Below are positions 1 through 7,498 of a stretch of 10,407 nucleotides of DNA, piece after piece. The notes under the pieces are model-generated. The model was not told the DNA's origin and made no database searches. It saw nothing but the letters and a program-made list of their open reading frames with translations. A program made the position numbers and the translations under genes. Each line of letters opens with the position of its first letter. Positions within the stretch are counted from its first letter, which is position 1. The DNA lies in assembly GCA_964498065.1 (NCBI GenBank), contig CAZCFZ010000122.1, forward strand, positions 1-10,407. The letters run 5' to 3'. Source of the DNA: FEN-1297 sp964498065. Lineage in GTDB: Bacteria > Bacteroidota > Ignavibacteria > Ignavibacteriales > Ignavibacteriaceae.

Positions 1-869
1 ACTGCTCCGTCTGCAATTGCAAATGTTAAAGTTCTAATATGATCTGCAATCACTCTCATCGGAACTTTGTTTTCTTCTTTTTCATATTTTATTCCCGATA
101 TTTTCGCAACTGCCTCTATTAACGGCATAAAAACGTCGGTATCGTAGTTAGAATCTTTTTTCTGAAGTACTGCACAAACTCTTTCAAAACCCATCCCTGT
201 ATCTACATGCTTTGCAGGAAGCTCATGTAATTTCCCTTTTTCATCACGATTATATTGAATAAACACCAGGTTCCAGATTTCAATACATTCAGGCACACCT
301 GCATTAACAAAATTCGGATTATCAAAATCATCACTTAAATTTATGTGGATCTCAGAGCAAGGTCCGCAAGGTCCGGTTTCTCCCATTTCCCAAAAATTAT
401 CTTTTTCATCAAACTTTAATATATGTTTATGATTGATATCGGTTTTTGTTTTCCAATATTCGAAAGCTTCCTCGTCGGTTCTATAAACTGTTGCCCAAAG
501 TCTTTCTTTTGGAAGCTTCCAAACCTCCGTTAATAATTCCCATGCCCATTCTATTGCCTCCGCCTTATAATAGTCGCCGAAAGACCAGTTGCCTAACATT
601 TCAAAAAAAGTATGATGATAGGTATCATGCCCGACTTCTTCCAGATCATTATGTTTTCCGCTGACACGGATGCACTTTTGAGTATCGGCAGCTCTTTTAT
701 ATTCTCTTGTACCGCTGCCGAGGAAGACATCTTTGAACTGGTTCATTCCGGCATTGGTAAAAAGCAGTGTAGGGTCGTCAAAAGGAACTACCGGCGAGCT
801 GGGTACGATCCTATGATTCTTTTCCTTAAAAAAATCTAAAAACTGTTGTCTTATTTCGCTTGAGGTCAT
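1..869 (-). CDS. alaS: Alanyl-tRNA synthetase, N-terminal part (cut by the left window edge)
   Basis: Charges tRNA-Ala with alanine in the cytoplasm (class II aminoacyl-tRNA synthetase). Only the first 289 codons are present; the family is usually about 870-880 residues, so the rest of the tRNA-binding part, the editing domain and the C-Ala domain lie beyond the window. Reading the minus strand from the ATG at 869 gives MTSSEIRQQFLDFF, then FTNAGMNQFKDVFLG, KHNDLEEVGHDTYHHTFFEM, LGNWSFGDYYK, GETGPCGPCSEIH and HVDTGMGFERV, all hallmark AlaRS catalytic-core segments in the right order. The frame is open without interruption to base 1. The start is supported by an AGGA sequence (plus strand 874-877) four bases upstream of the ATG and by agreement with the usual AlaRS N-terminus. 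It is divergent from the sigma factor gene. Identification is secure. Confidence 0.98.
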   Translation of the reverse strand, partial: MTSSEIRQQFLDFFKEKNHRIVPSSPVVPFDDPTLLFTNAGMNQFKDVFLGSGTREYKRAADTQKCIRVSGKHNDLEEVGHDTYHHTFFEMLGNWSFGDYYKAEAIEWAWELLTEVWKLPKERLWATVYRTDEEAFEYWKTKTDINHKHILKFDEKDNFWEMGETGPCGPCSEIHINLSDDFDNPNFVNAGVPECIEIWNLVFIQYNRDEKGKLHELPAKHVDTGMGFERVCAVLQKKDSNYDTDVFMPLIEAVAKISGIKYEKEENKVPMRVIADHIRTLTFAIADGA

Positions 870-895
870 CTTTTCCTAAAGGTTTATTTACGATG

Positions 896-903
896 CAAAG
901 ATA
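896..903 (-). promoter_or_regulatory. Bacteroidota-type -7 promoter element for alaS
   Basis: On the minus strand this reads TATCTTTG, an exact fit to the TAnnTTTG -7 consensus of Bacteroidota primary-sigma promoters. It lies 27 bases upstream of the alaS ATG. The -33 partner is imperfect: a TTTA at 923-926 lies 19 bases upstream instead of TTTG. The match and position are seen in the sequence; the promoter role is inferred. Confidence 0.6.
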
Positions 904-1010
904 ATAAAATCACAATTAAGCATAAATATATAAACTATGTAAAGCACAAAAGAGAAGTCAAAAGGCCTTATCTTTTTATGAATTTTGCTGATAACATTAG
1001 CTTAGTCAAA

Positions 1011-1041
1011 TTGATTTTTTGGCAGCATAGCTTTACCTTTG
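1011..1041 (+). promoter_or_regulatory. Bacteroidota-type promoter for the sigma/anti-sigma operon
   Basis: TACCTTTG at 1034-1041 is an exact TAnnTTTG -7 element. A TTG at 1011-1013 lies 20 bases upstream, in the usual spacing window for the -33 TTTG/TTG element. Transcription would begin around 1047, leaving a leader of about 30-40 bases before the sigma factor gene. This looks like a housekeeping promoter; I cannot recognise a separate autoregulatory ECF promoter in the gap. Confidence 0.55.
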
Positions 1042-1076
1042 CAATGAAATTCAAAGTAAAAAATAAATAGGTTATT

Positions 1077-1658
1077 TTGGCGGCTAACATGCCCTCAACC
1101 GACATTGAGTTAATGCAACGCGTTGCTAATTATGATTCAAAGGCTCTGGAAGTCCTTTATAACCGGTATTCATCATTGCTGTATACTTTGATAAAAAAAA
1201 TTGTTTCAGATGAACAAACAGCAGAAAATGTTTTTATAGATGTCTTTGTAATTATCTGGCAGAAGGTTCATCTTTTCAATTTGGAAACAGACAACGTTTA
1301 TACCTGGCTTATTACATTAGCAAGAAACAAAGCAGTTGATACCCTGAGACGTTCCGGCCAAAACGATGATTCGGAGCCATACACCGATGAATTTGAAAAC
1401 CAAAATATTATTCCCCATCTTTCTCCATTTATCGATCCCCTTGATATAAAAACTGCCTTCAATGTAGTTGACGATATTGAAATTGCACTTAATAAATTAA
1501 CCGAAGCACAACAGTATGTTCTTTACCTGGCCTATTACGAAGGATTAACACAAGAAGAAATTGCTGCAAGGCTAAATATTCCGGTTTTAACGGTTAAATC
1601 TAAAATGAAGGTTATATTAAGCAACCTTAAGGATAATCTTTTAAAGGATGATGAGTAA
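1077..1658 (+). CDS. RNA polymerase ECF-type sigma factor (sigma-70 family)
   Basis: Redirects RNA polymerase to a dedicated promoter set. Region 2 spans about residues 15-92 (LYNRYSSLLYTLIKKIV, then the core-binding and -10 recognition helices through WLITLARNKAVDTLRR). An acidic linker of about 40 residues follows, then region 4 at about 134-188, with a helix-turn-helix around 156-177 (LTQEEIAARLNIPVLTVKSKM). At 193 residues it is a normal ECF length, with no C-terminal extension. The start is ambiguous: a TTG at 1077 has AGG five bases upstream (1069-1071), while an ATG at 1089 would remove four residues without touching region 2. The last base of the stop codon is the first base of the next ATG, so the two genes are translationally coupled. 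The RskA-like partner suggests the SigK-type branch of ECF factors. The inducing signal is unknown. Confidence 0.93.
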   Translation: MAANMPSTDIELMQRVANYDSKALEVLYNRYSSLLYTLIKKIVSDEQTAENVFIDVFVIIWQKVHLFNLETDNVYTWLITLARNKAVDTLRRSGQNDDSEPYTDEFENQNIIPHLSPFIDPLDIKTAFNVVDDIEIALNKLTEAQQYVLYLAYYEGLTQEEIAARLNIPVLTVKSKMKVILSNLKDNLLKDDE

Positions 1659-2905
1659 TGCCTACTCCTAATGAATATTATGATCTTCTTTATGCTTATT
1701 CATTAGGATGTTTAAACAAATCAGATTTAAAAAAACTTCAAGATTATCTTAAATCCAACAATGATTTCCCATGGGAAGAACTTGGTGAATATCAAAACTT
1801 AATAGCGCTGCTTCCATCGATTTTGAGTATTGAAGCCCCAAAACCACAGCTTAAAGATAAGGTTGCCAGTAGACTTTACAGAGTGAGAGAGGAAAGTGCA
1901 GCTAAAAGAATTTCACCGCCTAAAATTATACAACAAAATCCTGTACTTACAGGCAAAAGCATTACTAATGATAAAAATGCAAAACCTTTTATGCAACCTG
2001 ACAAAGAAGAAATGACTTTAGAAAAGGAGTCTTTTTCATCTAAAAAAATGCAAATTATTGAAAAAGACCAAACACCAGGCAACCATATACCCGATACTAA
2101 TGAATTTCAAGTAGTAACATCCAAAAAGAAAATACTTGAAACTATTAGGCCGTCATACGATACACAGATCCGGTTGAGAGTTACAGATGAAGAAAAACAA
2201 GAAGAACAGGATAAACATAATAAGCCCGAACCAAATGATGAAATTATTGTAAATAATACATTTGAATTTCCGGAGAATAAAGAGAACGATAAATTTTACA
2301 AAACGCATCCCAAAGAATCTCCAAAAATAGAAAAGAAACCCAATCCATCTTTTGTAAGAAATGAAGAACAGCCAAAAATAAAAAAGAAAGCTGTTTTTAT
2401 TATTTCCATCGGAGCTTTTTTAATTGTACTAACCGGAATAATTATAATGTATTTTAATATTTCATCCGATGTAAAAAATTACAAGACAGGTGTCGACAAA
2501 CTAAATCGTCAATTAACAGATCTTTCATCCCAGGTAAATGCAAATCAGGATCTTCAAAAGCTTCTGGTAACCAAGGATGTTAAAATTGTTAATTTAAGTG
2601 GTACAAAATTAGCGCAGGACGGATATGGGAAATTGATAATGAGTTTTGAGGAAAATAAGGGATATCTACAGCTTTTTGATATGCCGCAGCTTGCAGAAGG
2701 AAAATCTTACGAGCTATGGATAAATATTTCAGGTAAGCCTTTGGCGCTTGGGGTTTTTAATTCACACAATATTATAGAATACTTTCCTTTCTCCATGCCG
2801 GAGATATCGGAAAATACGAGTGCTGATTTTTATCTAACGGAAACACCTTCAAGCGATTTACAGAATCCGTTTGGGAAAATATATTTAACCGGATCAATGA
2901 AATAA
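1658..2905 (+). CDS. Membrane anti-sigma factor, RskA-like
   Basis: Likely holds the adjacent sigma factor inactive at the cytoplasmic membrane. The N-terminal segment (about 1-78) has the YAYSLGCLNKSDLKKLQDYL pattern of RskA-type anti-sigma domains and lacks the HxxxCxxC zinc motif of ZAS domains. Residues about 79-243 form a long, highly charged, low-complexity stretch rich in Lys, Glu, Pro and Asn, probably disordered. A single membrane helix at about 244-266 is preceded by KIKKK, giving a cytoplasmic N-terminus. A short helical stretch follows, then a C-terminal extracytoplasmic domain (about 305-415) containing YELWI and GKPLALGVF, typical of the RskA C-terminal domain. The gene overlaps the sigma gene by one base (TAATG). 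At 415 residues it is clearly longer than typical RskA proteins (roughly 230-280), and the charged linker accounts for the excess. Release by regulated proteolysis is inferred from the family. Confidence 0.88.
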   Translation: MPTPNEYYDLLYAYSLGCLNKSDLKKLQDYLKSNNDFPWEELGEYQNLIALLPSILSIEAPKPQLKDKVASRLYRVREESAAKRISPPKIIQQNPVLTGKSITNDKNAKPFMQPDKEEMTLEKESFSSKKMQIIEKDQTPGNHIPDTNEFQVVTSKKKILETIRPSYDTQIRLRVTDEEKQEEQDKHNKPEPNDEIIVNNTFEFPENKENDKFYKTHPKESPKIEKKPNPSFVRNEEQPKIKKKAVFIISIGAFLIVLTGIIIMYFNISSDVKNYKTGVDKLNRQLTDLSSQVNANQDLQKLLVTKDVKIVNLSGTKLAQDGYGKLIMSFEENKGYLQLFDMPQLAEGKSYELWINISGKPLALGVFNSHNIIEYFPFSMPEISENTSADFYLTETPSSDLQNPFGKIYLTGSMK

Positions 2906-2920
2906 GTTTTTCTTATTTTT
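2900..2920. terminator. Weak AT-rich hairpin between convergent genes
   Basis: AAATAAG (2900-2906) and CTTATTT (2912-2918) can form a seven-pair stem with a five-T loop, followed by further T residues. It overlaps the anti-sigma stop codon and lies between two converging genes, so it could end transcription from both sides. The stem is almost all A-T pairs, so strength is doubtful. Confidence 0.3.
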
Positions 2921-2926
2921 ACCCAC

Positions 2927-3436
2927 TTAATGCTTATCATCCCTTTTTAACAGTAAAACAATGATCAAAGTGATTATAACAATAGCCCAATACTTAGCAG
3001 TAATCGATAATATCGAACTAACAAATGAGCCAATCCTCATCGCACCAACACTTATCGAATAAATTATACCCAGCAGGATAAAGATAATTGAAACAAATAA
3101 AATCGCTTTATCAATTGTGTTATCTAAAAACAGCATCCAGCAGCTTATACCTAGGATTAATAGAGTAGAAGGAAAAATTAAACCTGATGAGCTAAAAATG
3201 GCGAAATTACTGATTAGAAAGAAAACTATACCGATAAGGAATATTGCTGTTCCAATAAATAGTTGAAGTCTTTTATTCCTACCGAAAGAAATGTATACGG
3301 AACTAATTCCGTAAAAAATAAAGGTATATGCCAGCAGTTCATTATTATCCACATTAAGTAATCCGAAAAATTTCAAAAAAAGAGTAATAATCAAAAACGT
3401 CAAAGCATAAATTATTATCGGCTGGGATTTTGCCAT
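2927..3436 (-). CDS. Hypothetical integral membrane protein, six predicted helices
   Basis: I do not recognise a family. The 169-residue product is almost entirely hydrophobic, with about six membrane segments at roughly 5-27, 34-51, 57-80, 84-104, 110-131 and 146-164, and a short charged tail (KRDDKH). Loops are only a few residues long and hold no catalytic motif, conserved cysteine pair or soluble domain. The second loop carries FGRNKR, suggesting a cytoplasmic face. The ATG at 3436 follows the arginase stop by 62 bases on the same strand, so co-transcription is plausible, but no functional link is evident. It converges on the anti-sigma factor gene with a 21-base gap. The pattern of short helices resembles small DUF-type membrane proteins found beside envelope-stress genes; that comparison is only an impression. 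Confidence 0.75.
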   Translation of the reverse strand: MAKSQPIIIYALTFLIITLFLKFFGLLNVDNNELLAYTFIFYGISSVYISFGRNKRLQLFIGTAIFLIGIVFFLISNFAIFSSSGLIFPSTLLILGISCWMLFLDNTIDKAILFVSIIFILLGIIYSISVGAMRIGSFVSSILSITAKYWAIVIITLIIVLLLKRDDKH

Positions 3437-3498
3437 AGTTTAAATGTATTTCCTTCCATAATTTGAATATTTATAATCTATAACTTAACAAAAATTTA

Positions 3499-4422
3499 CT
3501 ATAATATTCGCTGTCCCATTATTGATGCTATAACATCCGTAGCAAATACAGCGCTTTTATTCTGGAAATCCAGAATCGGATTGACCTCCGTAACTTCCAA
3601 AGAAGAGATACAGCCGCATTCGGCAATAGATTCCATTAATAGGTGAGTTTCTCTATAACTTAGTCCGCCGGCAACAGGTGTTCCGACACCGGGTGCAACG
3701 GATGGGTCTACACTATCGAGATCAAAGCTGACGTGTATATGATCTACTTTTTCTCTGAATTGTTTTAGTACTCTCGAAATTACCCTGTGAATTCCCAATT
3801 TATCTATATCCGTCATGGTGTATACGGTTGGTCTACTATTTTTTATATTCAATTTTTCAAGAGAATCAATACTTCGTATACCGATTAGAGCACAATTTTC
3901 CGGTAAAACCTTTGGTGAAAATCCATTTATGTTAACAAGCTTTTCATATCCTATTCCTAGAGCTACCGAAAGCGGCATACCATGAATATTTCCGGAAGGA
4001 GTTGTTTCATCGGTATTCATATCGGCGTGAGCATCTATCCAGATTACTCCAAACTTCAATCTGTTTTTTTTGCAGTAAGATGAAATTCCCGCTATACTTC
4101 CGATTGCCATTGAATGATCCCCGCCGATACAAAGAGGGAAATGACCTTTTTCCAGAACTTTTTCTACTTTACCGGCAAGGGTTTTAGATGTTCTTAAAAT
4201 CTCATTTAAATATTTTAACTTTGGATTGATAATTTTTTGTTTTTCCATTATTTGGATAAAAATATCGCCGCTATCAACAACTTTGTACCCCAATTTTTCA
4301 AGCTTTTTCTTTAAGCCGGCAATTCGCAATGCTGAAGGTCCCATATCAACTCCTCTTCGGCCTGCACCTAAATCCATCGGGAATCCAATTATGTTAACAA
4401 TTTTCTGATCTTCAAATTTCAT
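3499..4422 (-). CDS. rocF: Arginase (ureohydrolase family)
   Basis: Hydrolyses L-arginine to ornithine and urea with a binuclear manganese centre in the cytoplasm. All metal ligands are visible: H103 in GGDH, D130, H132 and D134 in the DAHAD motif, and D234 and D236 in SFDLDSVDP. E279 in EVTEVNP and H147 in GNIHGMP match the catalytic Glu and His of arginases. The N-terminal GAGRRGVDMGPSALR, the DMNTDETTPSGNIHG loop and the C-terminal EVNPILDFQNKSA favour arginase over agmatinase or formimidoylglutamase. At 307 residues it is full length for a bacterial arginase. It is the first gene of a minus-strand pair with the membrane protein downstream. No ornithine aminotransferase or urease gene is in view, so whether it serves catabolism, ornithine supply or polyamines cannot be told. 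Substrate assignment is strong but from motifs only. Confidence 0.93.
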   Translation of the reverse strand: MKFEDQKIVNIIGFPMDLGAGRRGVDMGPSALRIAGLKKKLEKLGYKVVDSGDIFIQIMEKQKIINPKLKYLNEILRTSKTLAGKVEKVLEKGHFPLCIGGDHSMAIGSIAGISSYCKKNRLKFGVIWIDAHADMNTDETTPSGNIHGMPLSVALGIGYEKLVNINGFSPKVLPENCALIGIRSIDSLEKLNIKNSRPTVYTMTDIDKLGIHRVISRVLKQFREKVDHIHVSFDLDSVDPSVAPGVGTPVAGGLSYRETHLLMESIAECGCISSLEVTEVNPILDFQNKSAVFATDVIASIMGQRIL

Positions 4423-4608
4423 ACGGATTTATAATAGTTGTTTCGGTTAAAATAATTAGTTAATGCACATCAAATTAAATACATTCTTCCAAATATCCGA
4501 ATTACCATAATATTTGTCTTACAATTATTAGCAGTTAATTCTTATATTTTATATAAAGATATATTAATGTTTTTGCAAATTTCGTTTAATTATTAAGAAT
4601 ATTATATA

Positions 4609-5961
4609 ATGGCAAGCACAACAAAAGAACCTAACATAAGTGTAGGTATTTTAACTGAAAAGCAAATTAATTTTGAGCTGCATGGAGACTTCAAAACATA
4701 TGGAATGCAGAAAACTTTTAGCGGACGATTTTCAGCAGAAGTTGTAAATGATAGGATCATTTGTAAAAAAGGAAATGAAAAGATTGAAATATCCGATGAA
4801 ATTATATTTGAACCTCAAGATCCTGATATTGAATCTTTTTTATTAAAGGATGTTACAATCGGAGCTAAGTTTCACTGGGAAAGGAAAGAAAAACAGCGGT
4901 TTACCGGAGCATTAAAACTATGTAAGAATAACGGCAAAATTTCTGCAATTAACATTCTGACCTTAGAAAATTATTTAGCCAGTGTAGTTTCGTCCGAAAT
5001 GAGTGCTAAGAGTTCTTTTCAACTCCTTAAAGCGCACGCAATAATTTCAAGAAGCTGGGTTCTATCTCAAATTGAAAAATCGAAAGAATTAAAATCTGGT
5101 AAGTCGCATTTCATTCCCGATAGTCAAAATGAAACCGAACATATTAAATGGTACGACAGAGAAGATCATACTCTGTATGATGTCTGCGCGGACGACCATT
5201 GTCAGCGTTATCAAGGGATAACTAAAGTTTTTACCGAAGGAGTACGGCAGGCCGTTAAACAAACTGCAGGGGTTGTATTAACAAGCGGAAATAAAGTTTG
5301 CGATACGCGTTATTCAAAATCGTGCGGTGGTATTTCCGAATCCTTTGAAAATGTATGGCAACCAATCAAATATAGTTATTTATCCTCTGTAATCGATTAT
5401 AAATTCGAACCTGAAAATTATAATCTGGATTTTTCAAATGAGTTGAATGCACGTAAATGGATAACGAGTAACCCGCCTGCTTTTTGTAATACAAAGGACA
5501 AAAAAATACTTTCTCAAATCCTTCTGGATTATGATCAGGAAACAACTGATTTTTATCGATGGAATATAGAATACCCGCAACAAGAGCTTTCGGACCTAAT
5601 AAAAAAAAATACAGGTGTTGATTTTGGAGAAATAAAAGACCTAGTTCCTGTTGAAAGAGGATTATCAGCCCGATTGATTAAATTAAAAATAATCGGGACT
5701 AAAAAAACTTTAACAATAGGCAAAGAGCTGGAGATTAGAAGAACACTTTCAAGCAGCCATCTATACAGTTCGGCATTTGTTGTTGATAAGCAAGATATTC
5801 AAAATGGGATACCGCAAAAGTTTATTTTGAAGGGAGCCGGCTGGGGACACGGTGTTGGTCTGTGCCAGATAGGTGCGGCTGTTATGGCTGCCAAAGGTTA
5901 CCAGTTTGACGAAATATTAGTCCATTATTTTAGAAACGCCAAGCTTAAAAAAATTTATTAA
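4609..5961 (+). CDS. SpoIID/LytB-domain protein, putative peptidoglycan lytic transglycosylase without signal peptide
   Basis: SpoIID-type proteins cleave glycan strands of peptidoglycan (lytic transglycosylase, best known from spore engulfment), and LytB is an amidase enhancer. The domain runs from about residue 117 to the end. TLENYLASVVSSEM carries the expected catalytic Glu (E130). KAHAIISRSWVL follows. H187, C193, H197 and C198 (VCADDHCQRYQGI) match the zinc site of SpoIID. C231 to C239 (CDTRYSKSCGG) and GWGHGVGLCQIGA at 411-423 complete the signature. Residues 1-116 form a separate beta-rich region beginning SVGILTEKQINFELHG. No N-terminal hydrophobic segment is visible, so either the protein is cytoplasmic or export is by an unusual route. 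Family proteins of known function are exported. The ATG at 4609 has no good ribosome binding site, as is common here. It heads a row of co-directional glycan genes and is divergent from arginase. Confidence 0.88.
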   Translation: MASTTKEPNISVGILTEKQINFELHGDFKTYGMQKTFSGRFSAEVVNDRIICKKGNEKIEISDEIIFEPQDPDIESFLLKDVTIGAKFHWERKEKQRFTGALKLCKNNGKISAINILTLENYLASVVSSEMSAKSSFQLLKAHAIISRSWVLSQIEKSKELKSGKSHFIPDSQNETEHIKWYDREDHTLYDVCADDHCQRYQGITKVFTEGVRQAVKQTAGVVLTSGNKVCDTRYSKSCGGISESFENVWQPIKYSYLSSVIDYKFEPENYNLDFSNELNARKWITSNPPAFCNTKDKKILSQILLDYDQETTDFYRWNIEYPQQELSDLIKKNTGVDFGEIKDLVPVERGLSARLIKLKIIGTKKTLTIGKELEIRRTLSSSHLYSSAFVVDKQDIQNGIPQKFILKGAGWGHGVGLCQIGAAVMAAKGYQFDEILVHYFRNAKLKKIY

Positions 5962-6116
5962 ATATAAATTAATTATTGCTAAAGATTTTAAACAAAATTT
6001 AAATCGAATATTATTTAGCAGTATCCAATGACAGCATGTTAGCGTGACATAATAATGATAAAGACCCCGAATAAAGATAGTTTTATATAAATCTAAAGTA
6101 AACTGAGGTGAAAATC

Positions 6117-6155
6117 ATGCATAAATGCATTTCCAACATCCATGCTTTAATTTAA
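6117..6155 (+). other. Possible 12-codon leader ORF starting in a perfect palindrome
   Basis: GAGGTG at 6105-6110 lies six bases before an ATG that opens MHKCISNIHALI and stops at TAA (6153-6155). This is the best Shine-Dalgarno-like sequence among the plus-strand gene starts in the window. The first 14 bases (6117-6130) are ATGCAT-AA-ATGCAT, a perfect inverted repeat. The element lies 51 bases upstream of the GT4 gene and could be a leader peptide or an operator. In AT-rich DNA a short ORF like this can easily be chance. Confidence 0.2.
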
Positions 6156-6206
6156 TAACTAAACGATTTTATGAATTCTAAAAACTCTGATATCTAAGTA
6201 TTCAAA

Positions 6207-7325
6207 ATGAAAATATTATACTCATGTCTTTCCAAAAGCTGGGGTGGTATGGAAATGTTTACACTTACAGCCGTTAAACAGTTATTAAACAGAAATGTTA
6301 AAGTCGAACTTATTTGCATTGCCGAATCTAGGCTTCACATGGAAGCATCAAATATCGGATTAATTATTCATCCGTTAAAAGCATCGGGCTATTTTCATCC
6401 TTTCAGCATTATTAAACTTAGTAACTTAATCAGAAAAGAAAATTATGATATTATTCATACACAAGCTTCAAAGGACTTGTGGCTTCTTGTTCCCGCTTTA
6501 AAATTAATAAAAAACAAAACACCACTAATATTAACCAAGCAAGTAGGATCGGCAATTATTAAGAAAGATAAATTTCATAAATGGATTTACAATCGACTGA
6601 CTTATGCTCTTGCTATAAGCAGGGTTATTGAAAATAATTTAGCCGAAACATGTCCTATAACCGATGATAAAATTTTGCTTCTGCACAACGCGGTGGATAC
6701 AAAAAAGTTTAATCCTGAAATAGTCGATAGTAAAAACGTTAAAAATGAATTCAGCCTTCAGAATAAAGAGATAATTATCGGAATGCTTGCAAGATTTAGC
6801 CCGGGAAAGGGACACGAAGAATTCTTACAAGCAGCAGCCGAGTTAAATAAAAAGCACGGTAACTTAAAATTTCTTATTGTCGGGGAAGCGAGCCGTGGAG
6901 AAGACAAATATGCGAAATCCGTAAAACAATTGGCAAAGGATTTAACACTTTCTAATTTAATTTTTACCGGCTTTAGAAGCGATACTCCGGAAATATTAAG
7001 AGCAATGGATATTTTTGTTTTTCCATCTCACGGCGAAGCTTTCGGCATAGCTTTGGCCGAGGCTATGTCAATGGGCTTACCATCTGTTTGTGCAAATTCG
7101 GATGGTGTCCTGGATATTGCTGTTGATAACGAAACTTCCTTATTATTTGAAAATAGAAATTGGCAAGATTTATCAAGAAAGTTGGAAGCATTAATTATTT
7201 CTCCCGAAACGCGGCAAAGATTTGGTAAAGCTGCCAGAAAAAGGGCAGTGGAGAATTTTGATATAGAATTTTTAACCGATAAAGTATTAGAAATTTATAA
7301 TCTGGCAATAAACAAAAGGAATTAA
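6207..7325 (+). CDS. Glycosyltransferase, GT4 family (GT-B fold)
   Basis: Transfers a sugar from a nucleotide donor, probably with retention, onto a lipid-linked or glycan acceptor at the inner face of the cytoplasmic membrane. The N-terminal acceptor-side domain starts MKILYSCLSKSWGGMEMF, with the glycine-rich loop typical of GT4. The C-terminal donor domain has the R196/K201 pair (ARFSPGKGHEEF) that contacts donor phosphates, VGEASRGED, FTGFRSDTPEIL and the E-x7-E motif at E277 and E285 (GEAFGIALAE). The 372-residue length is normal. No membrane helix or signal peptide is visible. It lies 245 bases after the SpoIID-type gene and 173 before the second transferase. Donor and acceptor cannot be read from the sequence. 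The family call is secure; the link to cell-surface glycan is inferred from its neighbours. Confidence 0.93.
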   Translation: MKILYSCLSKSWGGMEMFTLTAVKQLLNRNVKVELICIAESRLHMEASNIGLIIHPLKASGYFHPFSIIKLSNLIRKENYDIIHTQASKDLWLLVPALKLIKNKTPLILTKQVGSAIIKKDKFHKWIYNRLTYALAISRVIENNLAETCPITDDKILLLHNAVDTKKFNPEIVDSKNVKNEFSLQNKEIIIGMLARFSPGKGHEEFLQAAAELNKKHGNLKFLIVGEASRGEDKYAKSVKQLAKDLTLSNLIFTGFRSDTPEILRAMDIFVFPSHGEAFGIALAEAMSMGLPSVCANSDGVLDIAVDNETSLLFENRNWQDLSRKLEALIISPETRQRFGKAARKRAVENFDIEFLTDKVLEIYNLAINKRN

Positions 7326-7456
7326 ATTTTCGATTTCATGCTTTGCCGGATCTTTCGATAATTTTCAAATTAAATATGTAAAGAATTATGATATTCTTAA
7401 ATGTTTGCTACTTGAATTCGTTATAATTTAATAAATTTTATTTCTTCTTTTGTTAA

Positions 7457-7464
7457 TAAGTTTG
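7457..7464 (+). promoter_or_regulatory. Candidate -7 promoter element for the two-domain glycosyltransferase
   Basis: TAAGTTTG matches TAnnTTTG exactly and lies 34 bases upstream of the ATG at 7499. No clear TTTG -33 element is present at the expected spacing, only T-rich sequence near 7436-7439. It would give this gene its own transcript within the co-directional row. Confidence 0.35.
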
Positions 7465-7498
7465 TTTAAATCCTTGTTATTAAAAAGGCGTAATTGTT

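Noticed and set aside
446..839. Two plus-strand open frames of 72 and 75 codons
   Set aside because: Both lie antisense within the clearly coding alaS sequence, have no recognisable domain and no supporting start signals.
1876..2082. Minus-strand open frame of 68 codons
   Set aside because: It lies inside the anti-sigma factor gene, in the low-complexity linker where antisense frames stay open by composition.
4002..4408. Two plus-strand open frames of about 60 codons
   Set aside because: They are antisense to the arginase gene, whose metal-binding motifs prove the minus strand is coding.
4423..4608. Search for divergent promoters between arginase and the SpoIID-type gene
   Set aside because: Only near-misses to TAnnTTTG were found on either strand (for example around 4510 and 4568), so no promoter is called although one must exist.
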